Below are positions 36,177 to 45,386 of a stretch of 64,000 nucleotides of DNA, piece by piece; within the stretch, counting starts at the first letter, position 1; every line of letters starts with the position of its first letter. Source of the DNA: Aequoribacter fuscus (GTDB lineage Bacteria; Pseudomonadota; Gammaproteobacteria; Pseudomonadales; Halieaceae); contig NZ_CP036423.1 in NCBI RefSeq assembly GCF_009910365.1, positions 310,001 through 374,000 of the forward strand. The letters are read 5' to 3'. The translations under genes and the position numbers were made by a program. The notes under the pieces are model-generated. The model saw only the letters and a program-made list of their open reading frames with translations. It ran no database searches and had not been told where the DNA came from.

Positions 36177-37285
36177 TGGCAGTGATCGTTGCGGAACATG
36201 AATGTGCACAAGGGCTATTGGGGCACTTAACGCTCGACGTGCCGAAGACGCTGAACTCGTTAACGCTTGATATGGTCGATGCACTGCAAGCCGCGTTGGA
36301 TGACTGGCGCGACCGAGATGACATCGCGGCCATTCTGATTGATGGCGCTGGCGAAAAAGCGTTTTGTGCGGGTGGAGATGTTCAAGCTTTGCGCGAGTCT
36401 TCTATGGGCACCCCCGGTGGCCCCTGTGAGTACGCAGAGACTTTTTTTACGCGTGAATATCGCATGAACTATACCCTGCATACCTACCCTAAACCCATTA
36501 TTTGCTGGGGTAGTGGTATCGTGATGGGCGGCGGCTTGGGCATTCTTGCCGGCTGTAGCTTGCGTATTGTGACCGAAACAACCCGCATTGCTATGCCAGA
36601 AGTCACCATTGCCTTGTTCCCCGATGTTGGCGGTAGTTGGTTCTTAAATCATATGCCGGGGCGTACGGGCTTATTCTTGGGTATCACTGGTGCATCCATT
36701 AATGCGGGCGATGCCTTGTACACAGGGCTGGCCAATCGTTTTATGAGTAGTGGTCAATACCAAACCTTAATTGGAGACCTGACGGCCGTTAAGTGGTCTA
36801 CGGATGCCCAACAAAACGGTGATTATGCGCGTTCGGTCGTTGCTGCATTAGCGGGTTGCGCGGATGCTGAACCACCAGAATCAGCAGTGGCAACGCACCG
36901 AGCCCTGATCGATGATTTGTGCGACGCCGATCAGATCCTAACGGTATTCGACCGCATTAAAGCGCATGTTGATTCCGATGATCGCTGGTTAGCAAAAGCG
37001 GCTCAAGGCTTGGCGCACGGTTCGCCCTTAGCAGCTTTGTGGATTGCGCGCCAGCTGCACGAAACGCGTCACGCGTCTCTGGCTGAAGTGTTCCAAGCCG
37101 AAATTCAGCTGGGTACCAATATTATGCGCCACCCCGAATTTGCGGAGGGTGTCAGAGCTTTATTGGTCGATAAGGATCGTCAGCCCAAGTGGCAATTTAA
37201 AACGCCCGAAGAGGTCCCCGCGGCCTTGCTGGACTCATTTTTTCAAGCGCCATGGGAGCAAAACCCCTTGGCTGATTTAGCGTAG
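36176..37285 (+). CDS. 3-hydroxyisobutyryl-CoA hydrolase
   Basis: Crotonase-family thioesterase freeing 3-hydroxyisobutyrate, which removes toxic methacrylyl-CoA pressure in valine catabolism. About 369 residues, roughly 100 longer than a hydratase, as in HIBCH. GAGEKAFCAGGDVQALRESS, GSGIVMGGGLGILAGCSLRI and TRIAMPEVTIALFPDVGGSW are the HIBCH-type motifs. ATG at 36176 (TGATG overlap with the previous stop) has GGAAG upstream and is preferred to the ATG at 36161. Confidence 0.93.
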   Translation: MAVIVAEHECAQGLLGHLTLDVPKTLNSLTLDMVDALQAALDDWRDRDDIAAILIDGAGEKAFCAGGDVQALRESSMGTPGGPCEYAETFFTREYRMNYTLHTYPKPIICWGSGIVMGGGLGILAGCSLRIVTETTRIAMPEVTIALFPDVGGSWFLNHMPGRTGLFLGITGASINAGDALYTGLANRFMSSGQYQTLIGDLTAVKWSTDAQQNGDYARSVVAALAGCADAEPPESAVATHRALIDDLCDADQILTVFDRIKAHVDSDDRWLAKAAQGLAHGSPLAALWIARQLHETRHASLAEVFQAEIQLGTNIMRHPEFAEGVRALLVDKDRQPKWQFKTPEEVPAALLDSFFQAPWEQNPLADLA

Positions 37286-37297
37286 TAGGAAACAAGT

Positions 37298-38185
37298 ATG
37301 GCGAGTGTTGCGTTTATTGGTCTGGGTAATATGGGCGGTCCTATGGCTGCCAACCTGATTAAAGCCGGACATCAGGTGTGTGTTTTTGATTTGTCAGATG
37401 CTGCGTGCCAGGCCTTAGAGGCCCAAGGAGCGGCGCGAGCGAACTCAGCCTTAGACGCAGCGAAAGGGGTGGATTATGTGATTAGCATGTTGCCTGCGGG
37501 CAAGCATGTTGCAGCGGTCTACTTGGGCGAGGGCGGCTTGCTCGCCAATATCGACCCATCTACCGTAGCGTTAGATTGTTCCACCATTGATGCCGTCACG
37601 GCGCGTCAGGTGGGTGAGGCCGCTGCCGAGCTGGGTATCGGCTTTATGGATACCCCAGTGTCGGGTGGTGTGGCTGCGGCGGCAGCTGGAACTTTAGCCT
37701 TTATGTGTGGCGGCCCAGAGGCGGTATTCCCCAAAGCCAAGGCCATTCTTGAGGGCATGGGTAGTAAAATTTTCCATGCCGGTCCTGCCGGTGCAGGCCA
37801 AGTGGCTAAAGGCTGCAATAACATGCTGTTGGCGGTGCATATGATTGGTACTTGCGAGGCTCTAGAGATGGGGGCCCGAAATGGTCTAGACCCCAAAGTA
37901 CTGTCTGAAATCATGTTGGCGAGTTCGGGCCGAAACTGGTCTCTTGAAGTCTACAACCCGTATCCTGATGTCATGCCGACTGCGCCTGCAAGTAATGGCT
38001 ACAAGCCCGGTTTTATGGTGGACTTGATGGTTAAAGATTTGGGCCTTGCGGCTCAAATTGCCGAACAATCGGGTGTCGATAACCTCATGGGTAAGCTGGC
38101 GCAGTCTTTATACGAGCAGCATCAAGCTCAGGGTAATGGCACTCGCGACTTTTCCAGTATTCTCGAACGCTTACATCAAGATTAA
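37298..38185 (+). CDS. mmsB: 3-hydroxyisobutyrate dehydrogenase
   Basis: NAD+-dependent oxidation of 3-hydroxyisobutyrate to methylmalonate semialdehyde, the substrate of MmsA in the same operon. 295 residues. N-terminal Rossmann site VAFIGLGNMGGPMAANLIKA, substrate loop DTPVSGGVAAAAAGTLAFMC, catalytic Lys in GAGQVAKGCNNMLL, and C-terminal KPGFMVDLMVKDLGLAA. AGGAAA precedes the ATG. Closes the cluster; no strong terminator was seen after it. Confidence 0.96.
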   Translation: MASVAFIGLGNMGGPMAANLIKAGHQVCVFDLSDAACQALEAQGAARANSALDAAKGVDYVISMLPAGKHVAAVYLGEGGLLANIDPSTVALDCSTIDAVTARQVGEAAAELGIGFMDTPVSGGVAAAAAGTLAFMCGGPEAVFPKAKAILEGMGSKIFHAGPAGAGQVAKGCNNMLLAVHMIGTCEALEMGARNGLDPKVLSEIMLASSGRNWSLEVYNPYPDVMPTAPASNGYKPGFMVDLMVKDLGLAAQIAEQSGVDNLMGKLAQSLYEQHQAQGNGTRDFSSILERLHQD

Positions 38186-38366
38186 CGCCCTCGCTACCAG
38201 TGCCGTGGTATGTTAACTCGCCGCGGCGCTCATATCTTCACGTTACGGCATTTTAGCGCTAAGACACATCATTTTGTCGCTTGGTGTTTACCGTTGGTCG
38301 TGCGCAAGCTAGGTTATGGTTTGTGCTGGCGCTATGCTTGCGCTTAACAACTTACAGGAGAGCGTT

Positions 38367-39002
38367 GTGCGTAATTTATTGGCTGTGGCGATGGTGCTAA
38401 GTTTAACCGCGTGTTTTGACGTCGAGCAACGTTTGGTCGTGGCGGGAGATACGGCGACTTATGACGCTTTGGTGGTGGTCAAGTCGGACACTTTAGAAAC
38501 CCTTGAGGATTGGAGCGAAGACGATCATTGCGATATTCAAGTCGATGAGTTGGATAACGAGTTACCCGACGGAGTGGAAAAGCGCGTAACGCAGCGTGTC
38601 GATGAAGCAGGGTTACATTGCGGTGTTACCTACGAAGGGCCAATAAGCGCTATGCGTCAACTGACCTTAACTAAGACCGGTGAAGGTAAGAGTCAATTAT
38701 TTGCGATGCGCGAATTGAGTCCCGATTATTTTCGGATTGAGTCTCGTTATGATGACCAAGTTGAGGTTGATGATGGCGCCATGGCTCGAGTCGCACGAAA
38801 TCTGCTGGCGCGCATGTTCAACGATACTCACTTATCTTGGTACCTCGAGGCCCCCGCGATTATTGCCAGCAATGGCGAAATTGCCGAGGATGGTAAAAGC
38901 GTGCGCTGGAAAACATCTCTAAGCGACATCATTAAAGGCGATGCCGAACGCGTGTTTTACGTCGAGTTTTCAACGCACCCGACGGGCGCAATCGAAATTT
39001 AA
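38367..39002 (+). CDS. Putative lipoprotein of unknown function
   Basis: The open frame reaches back to 38316, but the GTG at 38367 has AGGAG 6 bases upstream and gives a clean lipoprotein signal (MRNLLAVAMVLSLTACFDVE, lipobox LTAC). 211 residues. The mature part is acidic, beta-rich in appearance, and contains two further cysteines (DDHCDIQ, LHCGVTY) that may pair. No domain recognised with confidence. It resembles small envelope lipoproteins of LPP/YfhG-like hypothetical groups only in architecture. It stands 14 bases before the methyltransferase gene. Confidence 0.75.
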   Translation: MRNLLAVAMVLSLTACFDVEQRLVVAGDTATYDALVVVKSDTLETLEDWSEDDHCDIQVDELDNELPDGVEKRVTQRVDEAGLHCGVTYEGPISAMRQLTLTKTGEGKSQLFAMRELSPDYFRIESRYDDQVEVDDGAMARVARNLLARMFNDTHLSWYLEAPAIIASNGEIAEDGKSVRWKTSLSDIIKGDAERVFYVEFSTHPTGAIEI

Positions 39003-39016
39003 CCGACAAGCATCCT

Positions 39017-39613
39017 ATGATTCCTCATTCCGACGCGGCCGAGCGCAATAAACACGCCATTTTAGACGTACTAAAGGGTTATCTTACGCCCGGCGCACAA
39101 GTCCTGGAGATCGGCTGCGGCACGGGGCAGCATGCCGAGTATTTTGCGCGTAGCTTGCCAGATGTTACTTGGATACCCTCCGATAGACCTGAGTCGTTAC
39201 CCTTGTCGGAAGAGCGTTTGCAGCAGGCTCAATTGCCCAACCTTGTGTTGCCTGTTAGAGCCATTGATGTGTCGCGTTTGCAGTGGCCTGTGGGTCCTGT
39301 AAGCGCCGTTTTTACCGCCAACACTTTGCATATTATGTCGTGGGATGAAGTCGAGTCCTTATTTTTTCGGGTGTCGCGAGTCTTGCTCAGGGGCGGCATG
39401 TTCTTGACCTACGGCCCATTTAATGAGGCGGGTGCCTTTACAAGCGCCAGTAACGAAGCCTTTGACCAGAGCCTGCGTGCGCGCAAACCAAGTATGGGTA
39501 TTCGCGATGTCGATGACCTGCAGGCGCTGGCACAGTCCTGCGGCCTAGTACTTCAGGCAAAGCACAACATGCCTGCGAATAACCAAATCCTGGTGTGGGT
39601 GCACGCCGACTAG
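39017..39613 (+). CDS. SAM-dependent methyltransferase, DUF938 family
   Basis: 198 residues. The whole protein matches the DUF938 pattern: start SDAAERNKHAILDVL, SAM-binding glycine loop VLEIGCGTGQHAEYFA, WIPSDRPES, FTANTLHIMSWDEVE, and LTYGPFNEAGAFTSASNEAF. Methyl acceptor unknown. Convergent with the TauE-type permease (4 bases between the genes). Confidence 0.87.
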   Translation: MIPHSDAAERNKHAILDVLKGYLTPGAQVLEIGCGTGQHAEYFARSLPDVTWIPSDRPESLPLSEERLQQAQLPNLVLPVRAIDVSRLQWPVGPVSAVFTANTLHIMSWDEVESLFFRVSRVLLRGGMFLTYGPFNEAGAFTSASNEAFDQSLRARKPSMGIRDVDDLQALAQSCGLVLQAKHNMPANNQILVWVHAD

Positions 39614-39617
39614 CGCC

Positions 39618-40385
39618 TTATGCATCCCACAGCAGTTTGGCTATCATCGCGATTAGCGTTAAATTCAGCGTCCAATAAATAAAGCGCTCGCCGCGAGCGA
39701 CCGAGATTTTGACCCCAAAGTACGCACCGACCATATTTCCAATGGCCAAAGCGCCGCCCAGTAGCCAAACGATTTGACCTTGCGAGGCAAAGACCCATAG
39801 CGCCACGATCGAGAAAAAAGCGACGATAAAGACCTTGTGCATATTGGTCTCGACCAAGGATAAGCCCATAACGCGCGACAGGATGGGCATGATCAAAAAG
39901 CCAACGCCAATTTGAATAAAGCCTCCCCAAACACCTGTCAGGGCCATGAGTAGGTGCCCGGCAATTAAGCGAGGTTTGGAAATGTCGCCGCGTTCTTGTA
40001 CTTGCTCGTTGGTTTTCCAAGAGCTTTGAAACTGCATGATGATCATGACGCCAATCATGACCCCAGCTAAGACTTGATTAAACAGTTCGCCTTCAAGTTT
40101 TACGCCGGCATAGGCACCTGCAAGCGCTCCGGGAAGCGTCGCCAGCGATAGCGTAAAGCTGAGTTTGAATGCGCTAAAACCGCGGTTGCGAAACGCCCAT
40201 ATTGCGGTCAGGTTTTGCAGCAAAATACCAATCCGATTGGTGCCATTTGCGACGGGGCCAGGCAGTCCTAAAAAAACCAATGCAGGCACTGTGAGAAGCG
40301 AACCGCCCCCTGCGATCACGTTTAAAAAGCCCGAGGCTGCGCCCAAAAAGGCGAGTAGGGCCAGAGCTTCAGGGCTGGATGTCAT
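39618..40385 (-). CDS. TauE/SafE-family membrane permease
   Basis: 255 residues with about seven to eight hydrophobic segments and the family's glycine-rich starts of each repeat (LGAASGFLNVIAGGGSLLTV, GVWGGFIQIGVGFLIMP). Members export sulfite, sulfoacetate or other organic anions across the inner membrane; the substrate here is unknown. Its start overlaps the glutathione reductase stop by 4 bases, so they form an operon. Confidence 0.87.
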   Translation of the reverse strand: MTSSPEALALLAFLGAASGFLNVIAGGGSLLTVPALVFLGLPGPVANGTNRIGILLQNLTAIWAFRNRGFSAFKLSFTLSLATLPGALAGAYAGVKLEGELFNQVLAGVMIGVMIIMQFQSSWKTNEQVQERGDISKPRLIAGHLLMALTGVWGGFIQIGVGFLIMPILSRVMGLSLVETNMHKVFIVAFFSIVALWVFASQGQIVWLLGGALAIGNMVGAYFGVKISVARGERFIYWTLNLTLIAMIAKLLWDA

Positions 40386-41752
40386 AGCAGGATCTCTTCG
40401 CTGAGTGTTCGCATAGTGACGAACTCTTCTGCGGCTGTTGGATGGATGCCAATTGTGGCATCAAATTGAGCCTTGGTAGCGCCCATGTTGATGGCTATTC
40501 CTAAACCTTGCATGATTTCGCCTGCGTCAGGTCCCACCATGTGCGCACCCAGCACTCGGTCGGTGTCGCCGTCGACAATCAATTTCATAAAACTGCGCTG
40601 CTCACGCCCGCTAATGGTATGTTTCATGGGTTTGAAGTCACTGCGGTAGATCTTTAAGTGGGCGTATTGTTCGCAGGCCTGTTCTTGCGTCAGTCCGCAG
40701 GTGCCCACTTGGGGTTGGCTAAATACCGCAGTTGCGACGTTTTGATAATCAGGCGCATTACCACCTTGGCCGAACTGTTGGTGCGCAAAAGCCATGCCTT
40801 CCGCTAGTGCTACTGGCGTAAGCTCCGGCCCACCAATAATATCGCCCAAAGCATAGATGGTGGGGACAGCTGTTTGGAAGTTCTCGTTAACGGCAATGGT
40901 GCCATCTTCGTTTAGGGTAACGCCCGCTTCTAAAGCGCCCAAGCCGTCTAGATTGGGCCGCCGGCCAATGGCGTACAAAACCGCGTCAAAATGTGCCTCG
41001 GTGCCATCGTTAAAGTGCGCCAAGATGCCATCGCCCGCTTGCTCTAGCTGAGTGACATCCGTATTCATGCGCAGATCAACGCCAGTCATTCTGACTTCAT
41101 TCAGTAAGTGGCGCCGAATGTCGAGGTCAAAGCCGCGCATGAACAGTTCGCCGCGATATACCTGCGTTACCCTAGATCCTAGGCCGTTAAATACCCCTGA
41201 AAACTCAGTCGCTATATAGCCGCCACCAATGGTCAATAAGCGTTTGGGGAAACTCGGGAGGTCGAAGATTTCGTTCGAGGTAATCGCGAGCTCGGCGCCG
41301 GGGATGTCGGCGACAACGGGCCAGCCGCCTGTCGCGATAAGAATTCGGTCGGAAGTGAGCACTTGCTCACCGACTTCTACCGTGGTGGCCGAGGTGATTT
41401 TACCGCGCCCATCGATGACGGTAGCGCCCGAGTTATTGAGCATCTTGCGATAGATGCCATTGAGACGCCCAATTTCTTTGACCTTTGCTTGGGTAAGCGT
41501 TGGCCAGTCGAACTCAGGTGCATCTTTAAAGCGCCAACCAAAACCCTCGGCATCTTCCACTGCCGCGCCAAACTCCGAGGCGTAAACGTAAAGCTTTTTC
41601 GGGACGCAGCCCACGTTGACGCAGGTGCCGCCCATGTAGCGGTCTTCAATGATGGCGACTTTAGCCCCCAGGCTGGCGGCGATACGCGCTGCTCTTACAC
41701 CCCCTGAGCCTGCTCCAATGACGATGAGGTCGTAGTTTGAACCCATTTTCAC
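40382..41752 (-). CDS. gor: Glutathione-disulfide reductase
   Basis: NADPH-dependent reduction of oxidised glutathione. 456 residues. FAD-binding GAGSGGVRAARIAASLGAKV, redox disulphide GGTCVNVGCVPKKLYVYASE, NADPH site GGGYIATEFSGVFNGLGSRV, and C-terminal dimerisation domain with the catalytic HPTAAEEFVTMR. The YVYASE after the disulphide is the gammaproteobacterial glutathione-reductase variant; dihydrolipoamide dehydrogenase is excluded by this. Last-codon overlap with the TauE permease gene. Confidence 0.95.
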   Translation of the reverse strand: MKMGSNYDLIVIGAGSGGVRAARIAASLGAKVAIIEDRYMGGTCVNVGCVPKKLYVYASEFGAAVEDAEGFGWRFKDAPEFDWPTLTQAKVKEIGRLNGIYRKMLNNSGATVIDGRGKITSATTVEVGEQVLTSDRILIATGGWPVVADIPGAELAITSNEIFDLPSFPKRLLTIGGGYIATEFSGVFNGLGSRVTQVYRGELFMRGFDLDIRRHLLNEVRMTGVDLRMNTDVTQLEQAGDGILAHFNDGTEAHFDAVLYAIGRRPNLDGLGALEAGVTLNEDGTIAVNENFQTAVPTIYALGDIIGGPELTPVALAEGMAFAHQQFGQGGNAPDYQNVATAVFSQPQVGTCGLTQEQACEQYAHLKIYRSDFKPMKHTISGREQRSFMKLIVDGDTDRVLGAHMVGPDAGEIMQGLGIAINMGATKAQFDATIGIHPTAAEEFVTMRTLSEEILL

Positions 41753-41839
41753 ACCTTTTTGACGAAAGTGCGTTATTGTAGCAGTGAACGGATTGTGTCC
41801 ATACTGCTAAGATCGACGCTTACCGAAGAAGGAAGACCT

Positions 41840-43171
41840 ATGAAAAAATCAGTCGTCATAAGCGCACTCGTAGTCGTTTTATTATTGTTGGGTATTAATG
41901 CCGCACCTATGATGCTGGGCATCGCAACGGGCTACACCGCAAAACAGTTGTGCTCGACACATTTTGTGTCTGAATTACCCGATCAATTCATTTGGGACAC
42001 AGACGTCTACCCAAGAATGGAGCTGATGGGCCCTTTGCGCCCCTTTTTATCATACGAGGTAGACGAGCCCGGTCGCGCTGTTAGCTCGTCACTGCTCGGT
42101 TTTACCTCGACGGCGCGCTATTTAGGAGCCACGGGTTGCACCTTAAATGCTCCGGAGACGGCCGATTATGTAGTGCCCAGACCCAATGTTGCAGTGCAAC
42201 CCGATGTAGGTATTCCCGATTATTTAATCGATTTATTTGATGAAGCATTTTCAGAGCCCTCTGGCGAAGGTCGCAACACGCTGGCGGTATTGGTGATGCA
42301 TAAAGGCGAGTTGATTGCCGAACGCTATGCTGGTCCGGTAACGAACGCGACGCCTATGCAGGCCTGGTCAATGAACAAAAGCCTTGTGGCCACCTGGGTA
42401 GGTATGCAAGTAAAACAAGGAGCTTTGGCTACCGACTTGCCCATAAAAGCGACGCTGCGAGCGAGCTATCCAAATCGCCCGGAGCTTTACGAAAACTTGT
42501 CTGACGATTTGTTGCTTGAGAACTTTATGGCGATGTCCACAGGCTTAGATTTTAAAGAACATTACACGCCCGGGGATGATGTCACCAAAATGCTGTATCG
42601 CGCTGACGTTGCGTGGGAAGTGCCTGTGATGCAGGGGCACATGGACAAGCCTGGGAATTTATTTCGATACTCCAGTGGCGATACCAATGTCGTGTCTTAC
42701 TTTTGGCAGCAAACGCTCACCGAGCCTTATTGGCAATGGATTGATGCGCGCTTTAGTCAGCCCTTGGGTTTAGACGATCTTACCGCCGAGCCCGATGTAT
42801 CGGGGGTGCAAATTGGCTCTTCATACCTGTACATGACGCCACGGGACTGGTTAAAAGTAGGTGAGTTTTGGCGCCAATCGCTGGCGGGTAATCAAGCACT
42901 CTTGCCCGAAGGTTGGATGAATTATGTGACTACACCTAAGCCATCTAGTGTCCGCAAGGACTACGGTTTAGGCTTCTGGTTAAACAATGACGGCGTTGCT
43001 TTCCCAGATGCGCCCGAGAGCTTGTTTTATGCCGGTGGTAACAGCGGTCAGTTCGTGGTTGTGTTGCCCGATCAGGAGCTGGTGGTCGTGCGTTTGGGGT
43101 TGAGCCGAGTTCACGAAGGTATGAACGCTCTATTAGCGGGTTTGGTCGAGCGATTAGGTGATTCAGACTAA
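41840..43171 (+). CDS. Serine hydrolase, class C beta-lactamase / esterase EstB-like fold
   Basis: About 443 residues. The ATG at 41840 has AAGGAAG in front and begins a membrane-anchor helix (MKKSVVISALVVVLLLLGIN); the frame upstream to 41759 is probably untranslated. Nucleophile SxxK in AWSMNKSLVATW, second motif Tyr in FRYSSGDTNVV, and a late GGNSGQFVVVLP in place of KTG. These proteins are periplasmic or membrane-tethered amidases/esterases. This one is more like 6-aminohexanoate-dimer hydrolases than true beta-lactamases. Natural substrate unknown. Confidence 0.85.
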   Translation: MKKSVVISALVVVLLLLGINAAPMMLGIATGYTAKQLCSTHFVSELPDQFIWDTDVYPRMELMGPLRPFLSYEVDEPGRAVSSSLLGFTSTARYLGATGCTLNAPETADYVVPRPNVAVQPDVGIPDYLIDLFDEAFSEPSGEGRNTLAVLVMHKGELIAERYAGPVTNATPMQAWSMNKSLVATWVGMQVKQGALATDLPIKATLRASYPNRPELYENLSDDLLLENFMAMSTGLDFKEHYTPGDDVTKMLYRADVAWEVPVMQGHMDKPGNLFRYSSGDTNVVSYFWQQTLTEPYWQWIDARFSQPLGLDDLTAEPDVSGVQIGSSYLYMTPRDWLKVGEFWRQSLAGNQALLPEGWMNYVTTPKPSSVRKDYGLGFWLNNDGVAFPDAPESLFYAGGNSGQFVVVLPDQELVVVRLGLSRVHEGMNALLAGLVERLGDSD

Positions 43172-43217
43172 GCGTCACACTGGGTTATACTGCTGTGACC
43201 ACGAATAAGGAGTCATA

Positions 43218-44003
43218 ATGAGCGACCAAGTATTGGTAGATATTCAAGATGGCGTGGCCACACTTACCTTGAATCGAGCCTCGGCGTTTAACGCCATTAG
43301 TTTGGATTTGGCCAAGGCTCTGAACGACGCCGCGGAGCAAGTCGCAGCAGACAGCGCTGTGCGCGTTGTTGTGTTGACCGGTGCAGGCGATAAAGCCTTT
43401 TGCGCCGGTGGCGATGTGCCATCGTTTGCTGTGTCTAAGCAGGCGGATAAAGACCTTGCGGAAATTACCCTCTATTTGCACACCGCAATTTCGCGCTTAG
43501 CCCATATGTCCAAGCCGTGGATCGCCAAAGTGAATGGCGTGGCGGCGGGCGCGGGACTTAGCTTAGTGGCAGCGGCTGATCTAGCGATTGCGAAGGATAC
43601 CTGCAAGTTTACCAGTGCTTATACCGGCATAGGTCTGTCACCGGATGGAAGCTCATCGTGGTTTTTGCCGCGGGTTGTTGGCGTGCGCCGGGCGACCGAA
43701 TTGTATTTGACTAATCGCACCTTGAATGCCGAAGAAGCTTTAGATTGGGGTTTGTTGACACGTGTCGTGAGCGCCGACAATCTAGATGACGAAGCGAACA
43801 AATTGGCAGCGCAGCTTGCATCGGGACCTACGCTCGCTTATGGCAAAGTAAAAAAATTAATGCTTTACACCCAAACCGATTCGCTGGAATCTCAGATGCA
43901 GCGTGAGACCCGCTACATTGCAGAATGTGCGATGACGGAAGATGCTCAAGCGGGCTTTCAGGCCTTTGTGAATAAACAAAAACCGGAGTTTCATGGACGA
44001 TAA
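43218..44003 (+). CDS. Enoyl-CoA hydratase/isomerase family protein
   Basis: 261 residues, crotonase fold. GAGDKAFCAGGDVPSF and VNGVAAGAGLSLVAAADLAI form the oxyanion hole. The first catalytic Glu position is occupied differently (CKFTSAYTGIGLSPDGSSSW) and resembles the PaaG / 2-(1,2-epoxy-1,2-dihydrophenyl)acetyl-CoA isomerase branch with its Asp. Strong AAGGAG before the ATG. Its 3' end overlaps the next small gene by 11 bases. Reaction not certain. Confidence 0.88.
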   Translation: MSDQVLVDIQDGVATLTLNRASAFNAISLDLAKALNDAAEQVAADSAVRVVVLTGAGDKAFCAGGDVPSFAVSKQADKDLAEITLYLHTAISRLAHMSKPWIAKVNGVAAGAGLSLVAAADLAIAKDTCKFTSAYTGIGLSPDGSSSWFLPRVVGVRRATELYLTNRTLNAEEALDWGLLTRVVSADNLDDEANKLAAQLASGPTLAYGKVKKLMLYTQTDSLESQMQRETRYIAECAMTEDAQAGFQAFVNKQKPEFHGR

Positions 44004-44229
44004 ACCCAAAGCGCTTCGCGTACCGCGTGTTTTTCGGCAAAAACTGCGTGATCGCGCGGTCGACAAAGTTCGCCAAGACATGATTCATGCGGGGCGCACC
44101 GAAGCCGATTACAGCGACGCAGACCTCGAGTTTCTCATAGCCGAAAAAGAGCGGGAAATTTGGTCGAGTATCGGCTGGCGCGGTTTTGGGGTCGTCGCCC
44201 TGCTGTTGGGCATTAATATCGGTATTTGA
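43993..44229 (+). CDS. Small membrane protein, conserved hypothetical type
   Basis: 78 residues: a basic N-terminal half (LRVPRVFRQKLRDRAVDKVR), an acidic middle (EADYSDADLEFLIAEKEREI), and one C-terminal membrane helix (FGVVALLLGINIGI). Overlaps the hydratase gene by 11 bases and has GGAG upstream, so expression is coupled. Function unknown. Confidence 0.7.
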   Translation: MDDKPKALRVPRVFRQKLRDRAVDKVRQDMIHAGRTEADYSDADLEFLIAEKEREIWSSIGWRGFGVVALLLGINIGI

Positions 44230-44230
44230 T

Positions 44231-44647
44231 ATGTCCCTGTTTAAAGTCGCGAAATACTCGACCTTGTTGTTTTTTATGAAGCGTCATAAAAAACAGCTGC
44301 ACCGACTTGGGTCGACGGTTTTGCTTTTGTCGGTGTCGTACTTTTTGCTCGGCGACCTGCAGGACTACTTTGCTCAGACCCATCCCGATTTGGCCATTTA
44401 CATGCTGGTGGCAAAAAGTGCTTTGCTGTACGGTGCGGCGGGCATACTCATTTGGCAATGGCGTCCTAAGTCCGACAGTAGCCCCTCAAGTGGTAGGGCG
44501 AAATCTGAGGTGCCCGCAGTGTCTGATCGCCAAAACGTGTCTCAGAGTAAATCACGTTCTCGGCTTGATGCCTTTAAAGATTTAGACCAGCACGAGCAGC
44601 TGCAGACGCGCTATCAAGCTGTCATGAAGAGCAAATCTAAAAAATAG
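44231..44647 (+). CDS. Small two-helix membrane protein, unknown function
   Basis: 138 residues from the ATG at 44231, one base after the previous stop; the frame itself extends to 44186 but inside the preceding gene. A basic start (MKRHKKQLHRL at about residue 16), two membrane helices (TVLLLSVSYFLLGDL; AIYMLVAKSALLYGAAGILI), and a polar, Ser/Lys-rich C-terminal tail likely in the cytosol. No recognisable domain. Forms a unit with the two genes before it. Confidence 0.62.
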   Translation: MSLFKVAKYSTLLFFMKRHKKQLHRLGSTVLLLSVSYFLLGDLQDYFAQTHPDLAIYMLVAKSALLYGAAGILIWQWRPKSDSSPSSGRAKSEVPAVSDRQNVSQSKSRSRLDAFKDLDQHEQLQTRYQAVMKSKSKK

Positions 44648-44650
44648 ACG

Positions 44651-45268
44651 CTAGTTTGGCTGACGAGTCTGCAAGTAAGCGATGATGTTCAAAAGACCTT
44701 CGTCATCGACGAGGTTAGCCATACTCTGCATTTGCGCTCCGAGTTGGTCGGCCTGATGGCTGCCCCGGCGTTTGTCTTGGAACGCTCGCATTTGCGCTAG
44801 TAGGTACCAGTCGTCAGCGCCCGCTAACGCCGGTGCATGCAACACATTCTTACCTTCACCATCGCGGCCATGGCAGCCGGCGCACAAGTTCCGGTAGGTG
44901 GTCGCGCCTTGCTCGGCGTCGCCACCTAAGGTCCTAGTCTTGGGTGCGATGGGCAGAGAATTGATATAGACGGCTAAATTGCGTTTTTCAGCAATGTTGT
45001 CCCAACCCTCAACAGATGCAGCCATGATTGCCGCTGGCGTGCCGGGTTCGCCCGAGCGCACACCCGTCGCGTAATTTTGCAGCTGGCGCACTATGTACAC
45101 GGGCTGTAAGTGACTCAGCGCTGGCGCATTGAGTGCGGCGTTACCCTCTGCTTGCGATCCATGGCACGCGCTGCACTCTGCATAGCGCGCTTTGCCGGCT
45201 TCGATATCGACTTCAGCTTGAGCCAACGTTGCGCTGATGGTCAGCATAAAAACAAGTAGGGCTTTCAC
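44651..45268 (-). CDS. Di-haem cytochrome c (cytochrome c4-like)
   Basis: Periplasmic electron carrier. 205 residues starting at a GTG (45268) preceded by GAGG. Signal peptide to about residue 18 (LAQA), then two similar halves each with a CxxCH site (CSACHG near residue 34; CAGCHG near 129) and distal methionines (AAIMAASVEGW; MQSMANLVDD). It could accept electrons from PQQ dehydrogenases, of which the window holds two, and pass them to a terminal oxidase. Confidence 0.9.
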   Translation of the reverse strand: MKALLVFMLTISATLAQAEVDIEAGKARYAECSACHGSQAEGNAALNAPALSHLQPVYIVRQLQNYATGVRSGEPGTPAAIMAASVEGWDNIAEKRNLAVYINSLPIAPKTRTLGGDAEQGATTYRNLCAGCHGRDGEGKNVLHAPALAGADDWYLLAQMRAFQDKRRGSHQADQLGAQMQSMANLVDDEGLLNIIAYLQTRQPN

Positions 45269-45386
45269 GGGCGCCTCGTGTTGAATTTGTGGAGGCGCAA
45301 GTATAGTCGATCTTCAGAAAAAAGTGCTGGTCGACAAGTGGTCGAGTTCGTATTAGTCTTAGCTCTTACGTGTTGTGGCGATATGC

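Noticed and set aside
41840-43171. Antibiotic-resistance beta-lactamase
   Set aside because: It has SxxK but a GGNSG in place of KTG and a membrane anchor; more like EstB / 6-aminohexanoate hydrolases.
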